In this document: positions 8,290 to 16,251 of the stretch, in pieces
How the letters are laid out: each line of letters starts with the position of its first letter
Numbering within the stretch: the first letter of the stretch is position 1
DNA from: Limisphaerales bacterium
GTDB taxonomy: Bacteria > Verrucomicrobiota > Verrucomicrobiia > Limisphaerales > UBA11358
Length of the DNA stretch: 27,834 nucleotides
Assembly: GCA_027451565.1 (NCBI GenBank)
Contig: DAIDJC010000010.1
Coordinates: 1 to 27,834, forward strand
Reading direction: 5' to 3'
The notes under the pieces: model-generated
Told to the model about the DNA's origin: nothing
Databases searched by the model: none
What the model saw: the letters and a program-made list of their open reading frames with translations, nothing else
Made by a program: the position numbers and the translations under genes

Positions 8290-9491
8290 ATGACGTTCAG
8301 CACAATCCTGTCTCCGGGCTGTATGTGCATGTGCCGTTTTGCGCCCAGAAATGCAATTATTGCGCCTTTTATTCCGAGGCTTCATCGGGGGAACTCATGA
8401 ACCGCTATGTTCGTGCGTTGACCCGTGAAATGGCCATGCTTGGGGAGGGATTCAAACCCCGGACCCTGTTTTTCGGCGGCGGCACGCCTTCTCTTTTGAA
8501 CGCCCGCCATTGGGGACACATTTTTGCGGCCATGGACCGCTGCGGCCTGATGGGAGCGGGGGAAATAACGGTGGAGTGCAATCCTGCCACGTTATCGCTG
8601 GACAAGGCGCGGATGTTTCGGGACAACGGCGTGAACCGTATTTCAATGGGAGTTCAGTCTCTGGATGAAAACCTGCTGGAACGTCTGGGGCGCGTCCACT
8701 CCAGGGAAATGGTCTTCAAGTCATTTGATATTCTCCGCTCAGCCGGCTTTGACAACATCAACCTGGACCTGATGTTTGCCATACCAACCCAGACGATGGC
8801 CCAATGGAGGCAAACGCTGGCCGAGGTTATTGCCATGGGCAGTGAGCATCTTTCCTCCTACGAGGTGATTTATGAAGATGACACGCCTTTGTTTCATCAA
8901 TTGCAGGCCGGCGAGTTTTCCGTGGATGAAGACCTGGCCTGTGACATGCACGAGGAATTGATTCAAACCGCGGAAAAGGCGGGGTTTCATCAATATGAAA
9001 TCGCCAATTTTGCCCGGCACGAGGCGGCCAGGGGTCCTGAGGAGGAAGCGGGCAATGCCCCGGCATCAAGCTCCCCGCTTCTGCCCAGCCTGGCGTGTCG
9101 CCATAATATCAATTATTGGCGTGGTGGTAATTACCATGCGCTCGGTCCAGGTGCCTGCGGTTATGTGCAGGGTGTGCGCACAAAAAACAAACCCAACACC
9201 ACTTTTTATTGCCAGCAAATCGAAGACGGGTTCAGGGCCATTGAATCTGAGGAAATCCTTTCTCCACTTAAACGGGCTGGCGAAACTGCCGCCTTCGGCC
9301 TGCGCATGAACACAGGCTGGGATTTTGAGCAGTTTCAAAACATCACACGCTTTGATTTGAAGGAAGATTGGGCCTCAGACATGAGCCGCGTGGTGGAGCG
9401 CGGCTGGGGTGTCATGGATGACCGTGGATTTCGTTTGAACCGGCGCGGCTTGCGATTTGCCGATGCCGTGGCCTCGGATTTCCTTCGGTGA
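8286..9491 (+). CDS. hemW: HemW-type radical SAM protein (coproporphyrinogen III oxidase-like, haem chaperone)
   Basis: This is a 401-residue cytoplasmic radical SAM protein of the HemN/HemW group. HemW proteins bind haem and are thought to deliver it to respiratory enzymes; many are misannotated as oxygen-independent coproporphyrinogen oxidase. Visible are the Fe-S cluster motif CAQKCNYC (residues about 18-25), FFGGGTPSLL (about 62-71), RISMGVQSL, NLDLMFAIPTQT, CRHNINYWRGGNYHALGPGA and a C-terminal HemN domain. HemN's extra N-terminal segment is missing, which favours HemW. An unusual insertion of about 20 residues rich in Glu, Ala, Ser and Pro sits between YEIANFAR and CRHN. The ATG overlaps the preceding stop as ATGA, so translation is probably coupled. 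Confidence 0.93.
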   Translation: MNDVQHNPVSGLYVHVPFCAQKCNYCAFYSEASSGELMNRYVRALTREMAMLGEGFKPRTLFFGGGTPSLLNARHWGHIFAAMDRCGLMGAGEITVECNPATLSLDKARMFRDNGVNRISMGVQSLDENLLERLGRVHSREMVFKSFDILRSAGFDNINLDLMFAIPTQTMAQWRQTLAEVIAMGSEHLSSYEVIYEDDTPLFHQLQAGEFSVDEDLACDMHEELIQTAEKAGFHQYEIANFARHEAARGPEEEAGNAPASSSPLLPSLACRHNINYWRGGNYHALGPGACGYVQGVRTKNKPNTTFYCQQIEDGFRAIESEEILSPLKRAGETAAFGLRMNTGWDFEQFQNITRFDLKEDWASDMSRVVERGWGVMDDRGFRLNRRGLRFADAVASDFLR

Positions 9492-9663
9492 AAGGTCTGC
9501 GGGGGCGGTTTATGCCTGTTTAGACCGTTGACAGGAAAGATGTGGCGTTGGGCGACGAGGATTTTTGACCCTGTGGCGAGGCTTTGGCGAAGGCCCAAGT
9601 TTGCCAAACCTATCATTGGGCCGAAACGAAGCCCAAGGCCAAAAAGACCGTCCGCCCCGCTCA

Positions 9664-9690
9664 CACCAAACACAGCCTATATGTTTGGTG
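9664..9690. terminator. Hairpin between convergent hemW and sensor kinase genes
   Basis: A perfect 9-bp stem, CACCAAACA (9664-9672) with TGTTTGGTG (9682-9690), encloses a 9-nt loop. It overlaps the last codons of the minus-strand kinase gene (stop 9677-9679) and lies 170 bp past hemW. There is no long T-run, so efficient intrinsic termination is uncertain. Upstream, 9492-9663 has no gene. It contains a block (about 9628-9650) resembling part of the 270-bp repeat family, AAGCCCAAGG followed by AAAAAGACCGTCC. Confidence 0.4.
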
Positions 9691-11278
9691 GAAATGCTCT
9701 TATCCCGCTGTTTGGAGACCCGTCAGGGTGAGCCTCGGTCCCGGAAGCGGAACCTGAAATGGGCAGTTTCACCCTGAATACAGTCCCGTCATTTTCGCGG
9801 CTGTCCACTTCGATGTCGCCGTTGTGGGCCAAGACAATGGCCCGGCTGATGGCAAGACCCAGGCCGCTGTTTCCAGAGCCAGTCCGGGAAGGGTCGGCCC
9901 TGCGAAAACGTTCAAATACATGGGGGAGAACCTCGGCGGGAATTCCCCGGCCGCAATCGGCCACTTTCAATACTGCCACGTTTTCCTCGCAGTTGAGGGT
10001 TAATTGAACCCACCCCTTTTCGCGGTTGTATTGGATGGCATTGGCCACCAGGTTTTCCACCACCTGCCCAAGCCGCGCGTGATCGCCTTTCACAAGCACG
10101 GGCTTAAGGTCGTGCCGAATTTCAATTTGTTTTTCATCCGCGAGGGGCTTCAGGAGCCGCACGGTTTCCTCCGCCACCGAGGCCAGGTTGACGCTGGTCA
10201 TTTTCATGAATTCCTGGCCCGCTTCCAACCGGGCCAGCGCCGAGAGTGTTTCAATTAATCGCCGCATCCTCTGGGCGGCCCTGAGGCACGCCTCCAGCGT
10301 CTGCCGGTACCCGGCCGCATCCCGTTCGCGGCTCAACGCCGTCTGGGCCTGTGTCAGCATTACGGTGACGGGCGTTCGCAATTCATGCGCTGCATCGGCT
10401 GTGAATTGTTGTTGCTGGGCAAAGGCCGTTTCCAGCCTGGAAAAAGTGGAGTTGAGAACCATGGCCAGTTGCCCCAATTCGCTGTCCATGCCCTCGAGTT
10501 GGATTCGTTCCTTCAGATTGCCTGCGGAAATCCGACCGGCGGCAGCGCTGATCTCCGCAAGCGGGCTTAATGCCCGGCCGGCCAGCCAGCTCCCACCGGT
10601 CAACCCCAGCGCCAGAATCAGCAATCCAAATCCAGACAGGCGCAGCGCCACCATTCTCAAGGCGCTCCACTCGGGGTCCAGCACGCAGCCCGCTTCAATC
10701 ACTTCCCCCGATGGCAGCCGGTCCACGATTATGCGGTAGGGTCCATCAGAAAAAATCCGGTGCGGGTTTCGCAGCGGCCCTCCGCCCGGTCCCATGCCGG
10801 TCGAATTTTCCCCCGATGATGCCGCCCAGGGTCGCATTTGTGCCAGGCTCGCAGGGAACAACGGCGAGCGCGCCAGTTCCCTAATAGGCCGCTCCAGGTC
10901 TTCCCGGCGGCCTGCCAGAAAAATCCTGTAAAAATATTTGTGCGGATCCAAGCTGTCAAAAAATGGGGTGTCTTCCGGACGGAGGGCGAAGTTGTGGGCC
11001 GGTATGGAATCTTCCGGGGATGCTTTATCAGGCGGGGCGAAAGGTGGCGAATCATCAGGGGGAGGCGGGAAAAAGCCGCGATGAGGTCCCTGTGGGGGGG
11101 GAGGGTGCATGGCCCTGGCCAGCATGCCCTCGCGGCGGCGCAGTTCATCATCCACACGCGAAAGGGCCTGATTGCGCTCCATCTGCCAGGCCGTGAAGCC
11201 AAACCCTGTCAGGACCAGCACCAAAACTAATCCGTGCCATACTTGCAACCGCCATCGGATGGAATGACAAAATTTCAT
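9677..11278 (-). CDS. Sensor histidine kinase (CusS/QseC type) with proline-rich periplasmic domain
   Basis: This 533-residue membrane kinase is the partner of the regulator just upstream. TM1 spans about residues 11-33 and TM2 about 206-233. The intervening periplasmic sensor is about 170 residues and begins with a strongly proline-rich stretch (about 58-83). A HAMP segment (233-287) precedes HisKA with the phospho-accepting His298 in AHELRTP. The ATPase domain shows the N box ENLVANAIQYN (about 408-418), the G1 box DCGRGIP (441-447) and the G2 box SGLGLA (471-476). The start overlaps the regulator stop by 4 bp (ATGA). The stimulus cannot be read from sequence; relatives often sense metals or envelope stress. 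The divergent EF-hand gene is a plausible target. Confidence 0.93.
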   Translation of the reverse strand: MKFCHSIRWRLQVWHGLVLVLVLTGFGFTAWQMERNQALSRVDDELRRREGMLARAMHPPPPQGPHRGFFPPPPDDSPPFAPPDKASPEDSIPAHNFALRPEDTPFFDSLDPHKYFYRIFLAGRREDLERPIRELARSPLFPASLAQMRPWAASSGENSTGMGPGGGPLRNPHRIFSDGPYRIIVDRLPSGEVIEAGCVLDPEWSALRMVALRLSGFGLLILALGLTGGSWLAGRALSPLAEISAAAGRISAGNLKERIQLEGMDSELGQLAMVLNSTFSRLETAFAQQQQFTADAAHELRTPVTVMLTQAQTALSRERDAAGYRQTLEACLRAAQRMRRLIETLSALARLEAGQEFMKMTSVNLASVAEETVRLLKPLADEKQIEIRHDLKPVLVKGDHARLGQVVENLVANAIQYNREKGWVQLTLNCEENVAVLKVADCGRGIPAEVLPHVFERFRRADPSRTGSGNSGLGLAISRAIVLAHNGDIEVDSRENDGTVFRVKLPISGSASGTEAHPDGSPNSGIRAFPPNI

Positions 11279-11925
11279 TCGATGCAGTATCCGTGGCCGC
11301 GGCGTGTTCCTATGAAACCATAACCCAGTTTCTTGCGCACATTGGAAACGTGAACATCCAGCAGGTTGGAAAGCGAGGTGTCTGTCTCATCGAACAAATG
11401 ATCATATAGCTGGGTGCGTGTGATCACCTCGCCGCGGTGCATGGCTAAAAATTCCACCAGCGAATATTCCCGGGCCGTCAGCGCCACCACCCCTCCATTC
11501 AAGGTCACCTGCCGGGTCGCTGTGTCCAAGGTGACCGGTCCAATGACAATCCGGCTGGTGGGTTGATCCACACGGCGCCGTATCAACGCCCGCAGCCGCG
11601 CCAGCAACTCATCCAGGTCAAAGGGCTTGACCAAATAATCATCCGCGCCGCCATCCAGCCCCCGGACCCGGTCTCGGGTTTGATCCCTTGCGGTCAGCAT
11701 CAGTACGGGTGTTTTGCGGCTGGCACGCAGGCGCCTGAGGATTTCCCAGCCATCCATGCCCGGCAACATCACGTCCAGAATGATGGCGTCATAATCAATT
11801 CCCTCCGCGTTGAACAATCCATCGGGTCCATTATCCGCAGTGTCCACGGCGTAACCTTCCTCTCGAAGCGCCTGGGCCAGACTGGTCAGAAGATCCTCTT
11901 CATCCTCAATGATCAGCGCGCGCAT
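11275..11925 (-). CDS. OmpR/PhoB-family response regulator
   Basis: This 216-residue transcription regulator has an N-terminal receiver domain (about 1-115) with acidic pocket Asp8/Glu9, phospho-acceptor Asp51 in IILDVMLPG, Thr78 and Lys100 in YLVKPF. A C-terminal winged-helix DNA-binding domain (about 125-216) shows LTAREYSLVEFLAMHRGEV and VHVSNVRKKLG. It is first in a two-gene unit with the kinase, whose start overlaps this stop. The 184-bp gap to the divergent EF-hand gene (11926-12109) probably holds shared regulatory sites, but I could not pick out a convincing direct-repeat operator. Confidence 0.95.
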   Translation of the reverse strand: MRALIIEDEEDLLTSLAQALREEGYAVDTADNGPDGLFNAEGIDYDAIILDVMLPGMDGWEILRRLRASRKTPVLMLTARDQTRDRVRGLDGGADDYLVKPFDLDELLARLRALIRRRVDQPTSRIVIGPVTLDTATRQVTLNGGVVALTAREYSLVEFLAMHRGEVITRTQLYDHLFDETDTSLSNLLDVHVSNVRKKLGYGFIGTRRGHGYCIE

Positions 11926-12098
11926 GAGTTCATTATCCTACCATTCCTTGTGCCATGCAAGCGGCGACCAACAGCTTCAGGAGCATGGTCGCGTAGAAAT
12001 AATTCCATCTTTGTTTCTTCTTCATAATAACTAAAGGTTCGAGCGTGTAGATTGGTCCAGTAACTTGCAGTGTCGGTGTGAAAATAAAACAACAAAAT

Positions 12099-12103
12099 GG
12101 AGA
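12099..12103 (+). promoter_or_regulatory. Ribosome binding site deciding the EF-hand gene start
   Basis: GGAGA lies 6 nt before the ATG at 12110. It supports that start over the longer frame opening at 12065, and the signal peptide begins exactly here. Confidence 0.6.
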
Positions 12104-12109
12104 CGTGTT

Positions 12110-12802
12110 ATGAAAAAGAATAAATTCATTATGGCAGTCCTCACTGGGTCTGCCGCAGTCGTCTGTGCGATGAAGGTCATGGCGCAGGCAGATCCCGGCG
12201 CTGATGGTCCGCCCGGCGCTGACCACGCCGGAGGTCCTCCGGATGGTGGAATGCGCCATCATCCACCCCTGCCAGCCATTGTCTTGGCCTTGGATGCCAA
12301 TCATGATGGAATCATTGATTCCAATGAAATCGCCAACGCAAGCAAGGTTTTACTCAGCCTCGACAAACGTGGCGATGGACGTTTGACTCCTGACGAGTAC
12401 ATGGGCAGGCCCCCCAAACCCTTCGGCCCCGGCCCGGATGGAGCGCCCGGTGACGCGCCACAAGGCCCCCCGCCAAACGTGGACAATGCCCAGCAGGGTG
12501 ATTCAGCCGCAGATGGACCGCCTCCCGGACCGCGCCACCACCACCCGCCCATGCCGGCAATCGTGCGTGCCCTGGATGCCAACCACGATGGCATCATTGA
12601 TTCCAATGAAATTGCCAATGCTTCGGCAGCATTGCTTACCTTGGACATCAATCATGATGGCCAATTGACACGAAATGAATACATGGGCCGCCCTCCACGG
12701 AGGATGCCTGATGGCCAGAACGGTCCCGGTCCCGGCCCGTTTGGCGGCCCCTCCGGGAATGCTCAGGACGATTCCATGGGTGGCCCGCCCCCAGACCAGT
12801 GA
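12110..12802 (+). CDS. Secreted proline-rich protein with four EF-hand-like calcium loops
   Basis: This 230-residue protein has a signal peptide (MKKNKF, a hydrophobic core, probable cleavage after VMA at about residue 25). Four EF-hand-type loops are visible: DANHDGIIDSNE (62-73), DKRGDGRLTPDE (85-96), DANHDGIIDSNE again (156-167), and a fourth at 179-190. They form two nearly identical modules of about 55 residues, each introduced by a His/Pro cluster and LPAI/MPAI and ending in EYMGRPP, joined by a Pro/Gly/Asp-rich linker. It therefore probably binds calcium or another divalent cation outside the cytoplasm. It is divergent from the two-component genes and may be under their control. The function beyond ion binding is unknown. 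Confidence 0.85.
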   Translation: MKKNKFIMAVLTGSAAVVCAMKVMAQADPGADGPPGADHAGGPPDGGMRHHPPLPAIVLALDANHDGIIDSNEIANASKVLLSLDKRGDGRLTPDEYMGRPPKPFGPGPDGAPGDAPQGPPPNVDNAQQGDSAADGPPPGPRHHHPPMPAIVRALDANHDGIIDSNEIANASAALLTLDINHDGQLTRNEYMGRPPRRMPDGQNGPGPGPFGGPSGNAQDDSMGGPPPDQ

Positions 12803-12831
12803 GTGGACGGATCGTTATTGAGCGAATTATT

Positions 12832-12861
12832 CATGCCCGGAAAATGGAACTTCCGGGCATG
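12832..12861 (+). terminator. Strong hairpin after the EF-hand gene
   Basis: An 11-bp perfect stem, CATGCCCGGAA (12832-12842) with TTCCGGGCATG (12851-12861), has an 8-nt loop and lies 29 bp past the stop. It is not followed by a T-run, so it may be a weak terminator or a 3' stabilising structure. Confidence 0.5.
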
Positions 12862-12990
12862 ATTCAATATCGGCGAGGACTGCCAACAGTGTTCCAGGGG
12901 ATTTTCGGCTCCTGCTGGCCGAAACCCAAATCATGGCAGAAGTGGGAATAGGGGGCTAACAAAGGAACGATGGGGAGTAAACCAGAAGGA

Positions 12991-13386
12991 TCATCCCGAG
13001 TATTGGGTATCGCTCACTTTTTCCAGCCACTCCACGGGTTTGCCATCGAGGAATTCCTGAACGGCCAGGTGAGTCATGGCGGTTGTCGGGCTGGCTCCGT
13101 GCCAATGTTTTTCACCGGGCGCAAAGGAAACCACATCCCCGGGTCGAACCTCCACGACTGGACCGCCCCAAGTCTGGACGCGTCCAAAACCAGAGGTGAT
13201 GATCAAGGTCTGGCCCAGGGGATGGGTGTGCCAGGCGGTGCGTGCTCCGGGATCAAAGGTTACCCATGCCCCTCCCGCTTGGGAAGGTGGCTGGGGCGAA
13301 AATAATGGGTCAATGCGTACCTTGCCTGTGAACCAATCCTCGGGACCGGGCAGGGAAGCTTGATCGCCGGCATGTTTGATGTTCAT
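12991..13386 (-). CDS. Single-domain cupin protein
   Basis: This is a 131-residue cytoplasmic cupin. Motif 1 is PGARTAWHTHPLGQTLIITSG, with likely metal ligands His53, His55 and Gln59. Motif 2 is PGDVVSFAPGEKHWHGA, with ligand His94 or His96. The pattern matches the compact TM1459-like / (R)-mandelonitrile lyase-like cupins, which hold Mn or Fe. The in vivo substrate is generally unknown. It stands alone on the minus strand downstream of the MFS gene (49-bp gap) and may be co-transcribed with it. No signal peptide is seen. Confidence 0.88.
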   Translation of the reverse strand: MNIKHAGDQASLPGPEDWFTGKVRIDPLFSPQPPSQAGGAWVTFDPGARTAWHTHPLGQTLIITSGFGRVQTWGGPVVEVRPGDVVSFAPGEKHWHGASPTTAMTHLAVQEFLDGKPVEWLEKVSDTQYSG

Positions 13387-13435
13387 AAATACGCATTAAG
13401 GAGGGCTTGAGGAAAGGGAGAATTGTCGAACGCTT

Positions 13436-14686
13436 TCACGACAGGGCCGACTTTGCCGTTTTGGCTTTTCCGAGGCGGCCATGGGCCACAAAGGCGGTGA
13501 CCAGCGCAAGGACGCCGCAGATCAGATAGGGCAGGGCATCATGCACAAAAAACAGCGTGCTGGCAAAAACCGGTCCAAGCATCCGGGCCAACGCCCCAAA
13601 ACTCTGCGCCACACCCAGGTTGGCCCCCTGTTCATCTGCTGATGAATTCAGTGAAATCATCCCGAACACCGGAGGCCGGTTCAGGCCCGAACCGATGGCG
13701 AGCAAAGCCAGCACAACAAGTATTTCTTTTATGGTGCTGGCATAAGGCAGGAAAGCCAGGCCTATGCTGAACACCACCAGGCTCCAGCAGATCAAATTGG
13801 GCTCACCAAAGCGCCGGATGATCCTGCCCATGACTCCCTGCACCAGCGCGGCAATCACCCCGGCATAGGTGAAAAGGAAGCCCACGCGATGGTTCAATTC
13901 CTGTTTATCCATCCCGAAGCGGTGTCTGGCCAGGAGTGGAAAAGTGGATTCAAAACAGGTGAAACAAAAAGTGGCCAGGAAAAAAATGGTGATTAGAAGA
14001 CCCAGTTGTGGCTGGGAAAGGGTGTGGGACCACTGGGAAAATTTGGGACGGAGCACGGCTTTGGCCGAACCTGGAGCGCGGCTCTCACCCAAAATGATCC
14101 AGCCCAGCAGGAAGTTGAATGCGCAGATGGCTGCCGCCACCCAGCCTGGACCCTGGCGGCCAAACCATTCCACGCTGAATGCGCCCAATGCCGGGCCAAA
14201 AATGAATCCCAAGCCGAATGCCATCCCTATCAATCCCATTCGGGCGGATCTCTTTTCCGGTGGCGAAATATCCGCAATGTAAGCCGAGGCCACGGAAAGG
14301 TTTGCCCCGCAGACTCCGGCAAAAATACGGGAAAGCAGCAGCAAACCCAGTGCCGCAAACTGCGTTTCAACCCCGTTCAACGCCCGAATGTGGGCGCAGC
14401 CCAGGGCAAACAAGACATAAGACCCCGAAGCCCCCAGGTTGCTGATCAACATGACCGGCCGGCGCCCAATCCTGTCAGACAACCGACCCCACGCCGGGGC
14501 AAATAAAAATTGCATCGCTGAAAAGGACCCGATCAGGAGGCCAATCACCAGCCCTTTGCAGGAGGAATCCGTTTTGAAACAATCCTCGATGAATCCCGGC
14601 AGCAAGGGCAGCACTATGCCAAATCCAATCAGGTCAATAAACACCGATAAAAAGATCACCAGTATGGATGGTTTGCGATGCCTCAT
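13436..14686 (-). CDS. MFS drug/metabolite exporter (DHA1, TetA-like)
   Basis: This 416-residue inner-membrane protein has about 12 hydrophobic segments. The MFS motif WGRLSDRIGRRPVML lies in the loop between TM2 and TM3, and the N-terminal FIDLIGFGIVLPLLP is typical of the tetracycline-resistance-like DHA1 group. A family-typical acidic/arginine-containing stretch follows (YIADISPPEKRSARMGLIG). It probably exports a small molecule with proton antiport; the substrate cannot be predicted. The frame also allows a TTG two codons upstream (14692), but the ATG at 14686 is the natural start. The cupin gene follows on the same strand. Confidence 0.9.
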   Translation of the reverse strand: MRHRKPSILVIFLSVFIDLIGFGIVLPLLPGFIEDCFKTDSSCKGLVIGLLIGSFSAMQFLFAPAWGRLSDRIGRRPVMLISNLGASGSYVLFALGCAHIRALNGVETQFAALGLLLLSRIFAGVCGANLSVASAYIADISPPEKRSARMGLIGMAFGLGFIFGPALGAFSVEWFGRQGPGWVAAAICAFNFLLGWIILGESRAPGSAKAVLRPKFSQWSHTLSQPQLGLLITIFFLATFCFTCFESTFPLLARHRFGMDKQELNHRVGFLFTYAGVIAALVQGVMGRIIRRFGEPNLICWSLVVFSIGLAFLPYASTIKEILVVLALLAIGSGLNRPPVFGMISLNSSADEQGANLGVAQSFGALARMLGPVFASTLFFVHDALPYLICGVLALVTAFVAHGRLGKAKTAKSALS

Positions 14687-14792
14687 AATCAAAAATGCGA
14701 TTTTATAGTGTTCCTTTTTAAAAGACAGATTTTTCGAGCCGGATTACAGGAACCGAAGCGGGCGCGTTTCAGTTTTTGAGAGGGTCATCCTC

Positions 14793-15066
14793 AGAGCCTG
14801 TCTGAAAATTGGGAAGGGTGCTGCGACTGGGGATTTTGGCTTTGGGCGAGGCTGAGCTGTCGGCGCATCCCCGTGGCGGGCTGTACCGACGGTGACAACA
14901 AAGCCCAAGGGCAAAAGGACCGTCGCCCGGAGGATTTTTGCGTCCAAGCCGGTCTGGCGTTGTTGCTTCTCGGTCGCAGACCCGTGGGGGTATGCTCCCT
15001 CGTTGCGCCTGGCCAGACCAGCTTGGGCACAAAAATAGCAGCCTTACGAATTTTCAGCCAGGCTCT
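14793..15066. repeat. MITE-like intergenic repeat, copy B (core orientation 2)
   Basis: A 274-bp element has terminal inverted repeats at 14793-14810 and 15049-15066 (AGAGCCTGTCTGAAAATT against its complement, one mismatch). Inner arms lie at 14934-14958 and 15012-15036 (22 of 25 bases complementary) around a 53-bp core at 14959-15011. Outer left and right parts align directly with copy A at roughly 85-90% by eye. The core aligns with the reverse complement of copy A's core, sharing GTTGCTTCTCGGT, GCAGACCCG and TGCTCCCTCGT in that order. It fills most of the 487-bp gap between the MFS gene and asd. Confidence 0.85.
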
Positions 15067-15133
15067 CATACAGGAAACCTGCATTCGAGCCTTTGGCGGG
15101 CGAATTTCCCGATTTCATGGAAGCGGGTCTGAT

Positions 15134-15161
15134 TTGACGGGGCCTCTTTTTTTGTTAGTAT
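15134..15161 (+). promoter_or_regulatory. Candidate promoter for asd
   Basis: TTGACG (15134-15139) is separated by 16 bp from TAGTAT (15156-15161). The implied start of transcription would leave only a few leader bases before the ATG at 15174 and would exclude the AAAGG ribosome-binding-like sequence at about 15163-15167. The two signals therefore conflict and confidence is modest. Confidence 0.3.
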
Positions 15162-15173
15162 GAAAGGCCATAT

Positions 15174-16175
15174 ATGAAAGCAAAACCTCACGTTGCCATT
15201 GTTGGCGCCACGGGCGCCGTCGGCATCGAAATGATCAAAACCCTTGAAAAGCGTCAATTTCCATTGGAACAACTGACCCTGCTGGCATCAGCCCGTTCCG
15301 TGGGCAAGCCCATGACATTTCGAGGTGCCGAGGTGAAGGTCAAGGAACTGACCCCAACAGCTTTCCAAGGGATTGACATTGCCCTTTTCAGCGCTGGCGG
15401 GGGCATTTCACGCGAATTTGCCCCGCTTGCAGCTCGGGCCGGATGCGTGGTGGTGGACAACTCCAGCGCATTCAGGCAGGACCCCGAAGTGCCATTGGTG
15501 ATCCCCGAGATCAACCCCGAGGATGTAAGGAAGCACAAAAATATCATAGCCAATCCCAATTGCACCACGGCCATCACTTTGATGGCCCTGTATCCCTTGC
15601 ACAGGGCTTTTGGCGTGCGCCGGATTTTTGCCTCCAGTTATCAGGCCGTTTCAGGAACCGGCGCCAAGGCTATTGAAGAATTGCAGCGCCAGGTCGGTCA
15701 GGTGGTCAATGGACAGCCCATCTCCCGCGAGGTGTACCCGCACCAAATCGCCTTCAACGTCCTGCCACAGGTGGATTCTTTCCTTCCCGATGGCTACACC
15801 AAGGAGGAAATGAAAATGGAAAATGAGGGGCGCAAAATCATGCATCATCCAGCCTTCAAGGCCAGTGTCACCTGCGTGCGCGTGCCGGTTTACCGGTCTC
15901 ACTCCGTGGCGGTGTCGGCAGAGTTCGATCAAAAAGTCTCCGTGGCGGCGGCCCGGGAGGTTCTGCGGAAAGCCCCAGGCCTCGATCTTGTGGATGATCC
16001 CAGCCGGAATCAATACCCCATGCCTTTGTTCACTTCGGAAAAGGACAACTGCCAGGTGGGCCGGTTGCGGATGGATTGCGCCATGGAAAACGGCCTTGCT
16101 TTCTGGGTTTGCGGCGACCAGCTCCTCAAGGGCGCGGCCCTGAATGCCGTTCAGATTGCAGAATTGCTTCTCTGA
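15174..16175 (+). CDS. asd: Aspartate-semialdehyde dehydrogenase
   Basis: This 333-residue cytoplasmic enzyme reduces aspartyl phosphate to aspartate semialdehyde with NADPH, the branch point to lysine/diaminopimelate, threonine and methionine. It shows the Rossmann motif GATGAVG (11-17), SAGGGISREFAP (73-84), DNSSAFR (95-101), the catalytic Cys130 in NPNCTT, SSYQAVSGTGAKA (154-166) and the acid/base His243 in VYRSHSV. Length and motifs fit the Gram-positive/archaeal-like bacterial class. It is monocistronic and convergent with exbD. It shares the diaminopimelate pathway with the DapF-family gene at the left edge, although the two are not linked. Confidence 0.96.
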   Translation: MKAKPHVAIVGATGAVGIEMIKTLEKRQFPLEQLTLLASARSVGKPMTFRGAEVKVKELTPTAFQGIDIALFSAGGGISREFAPLAARAGCVVVDNSSAFRQDPEVPLVIPEINPEDVRKHKNIIANPNCTTAITLMALYPLHRAFGVRRIFASSYQAVSGTGAKAIEELQRQVGQVVNGQPISREVYPHQIAFNVLPQVDSFLPDGYTKEEMKMENEGRKIMHHPAFKASVTCVRVPVYRSHSVAVSAEFDQKVSVAAAREVLRKAPGLDLVDDPSRNQYPMPLFTSEKDNCQVGRLRMDCAMENGLAFWVCGDQLLKGAALNAVQIAELLL

Positions 16176-16215
16176 AGCCGCTCCAGCCGCGAAACCACAA
16201 GGCTTGCCATTTCCT

Positions 16216-16243
16216 CCCGGGCTATCCAAACGGGCAGCCCGGG
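16216..16243. terminator. Hairpin between convergent asd and exbD
   Basis: CCCGGGCT (16216-16223) pairs with AGCCCGGG (16236-16243) around a 12-nt loop, in the 76-bp gap between two convergent stops. It could serve both genes, but no T-run follows on either strand. Confidence 0.4.
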
Positions 16244-16251
16244 GGGATGCC

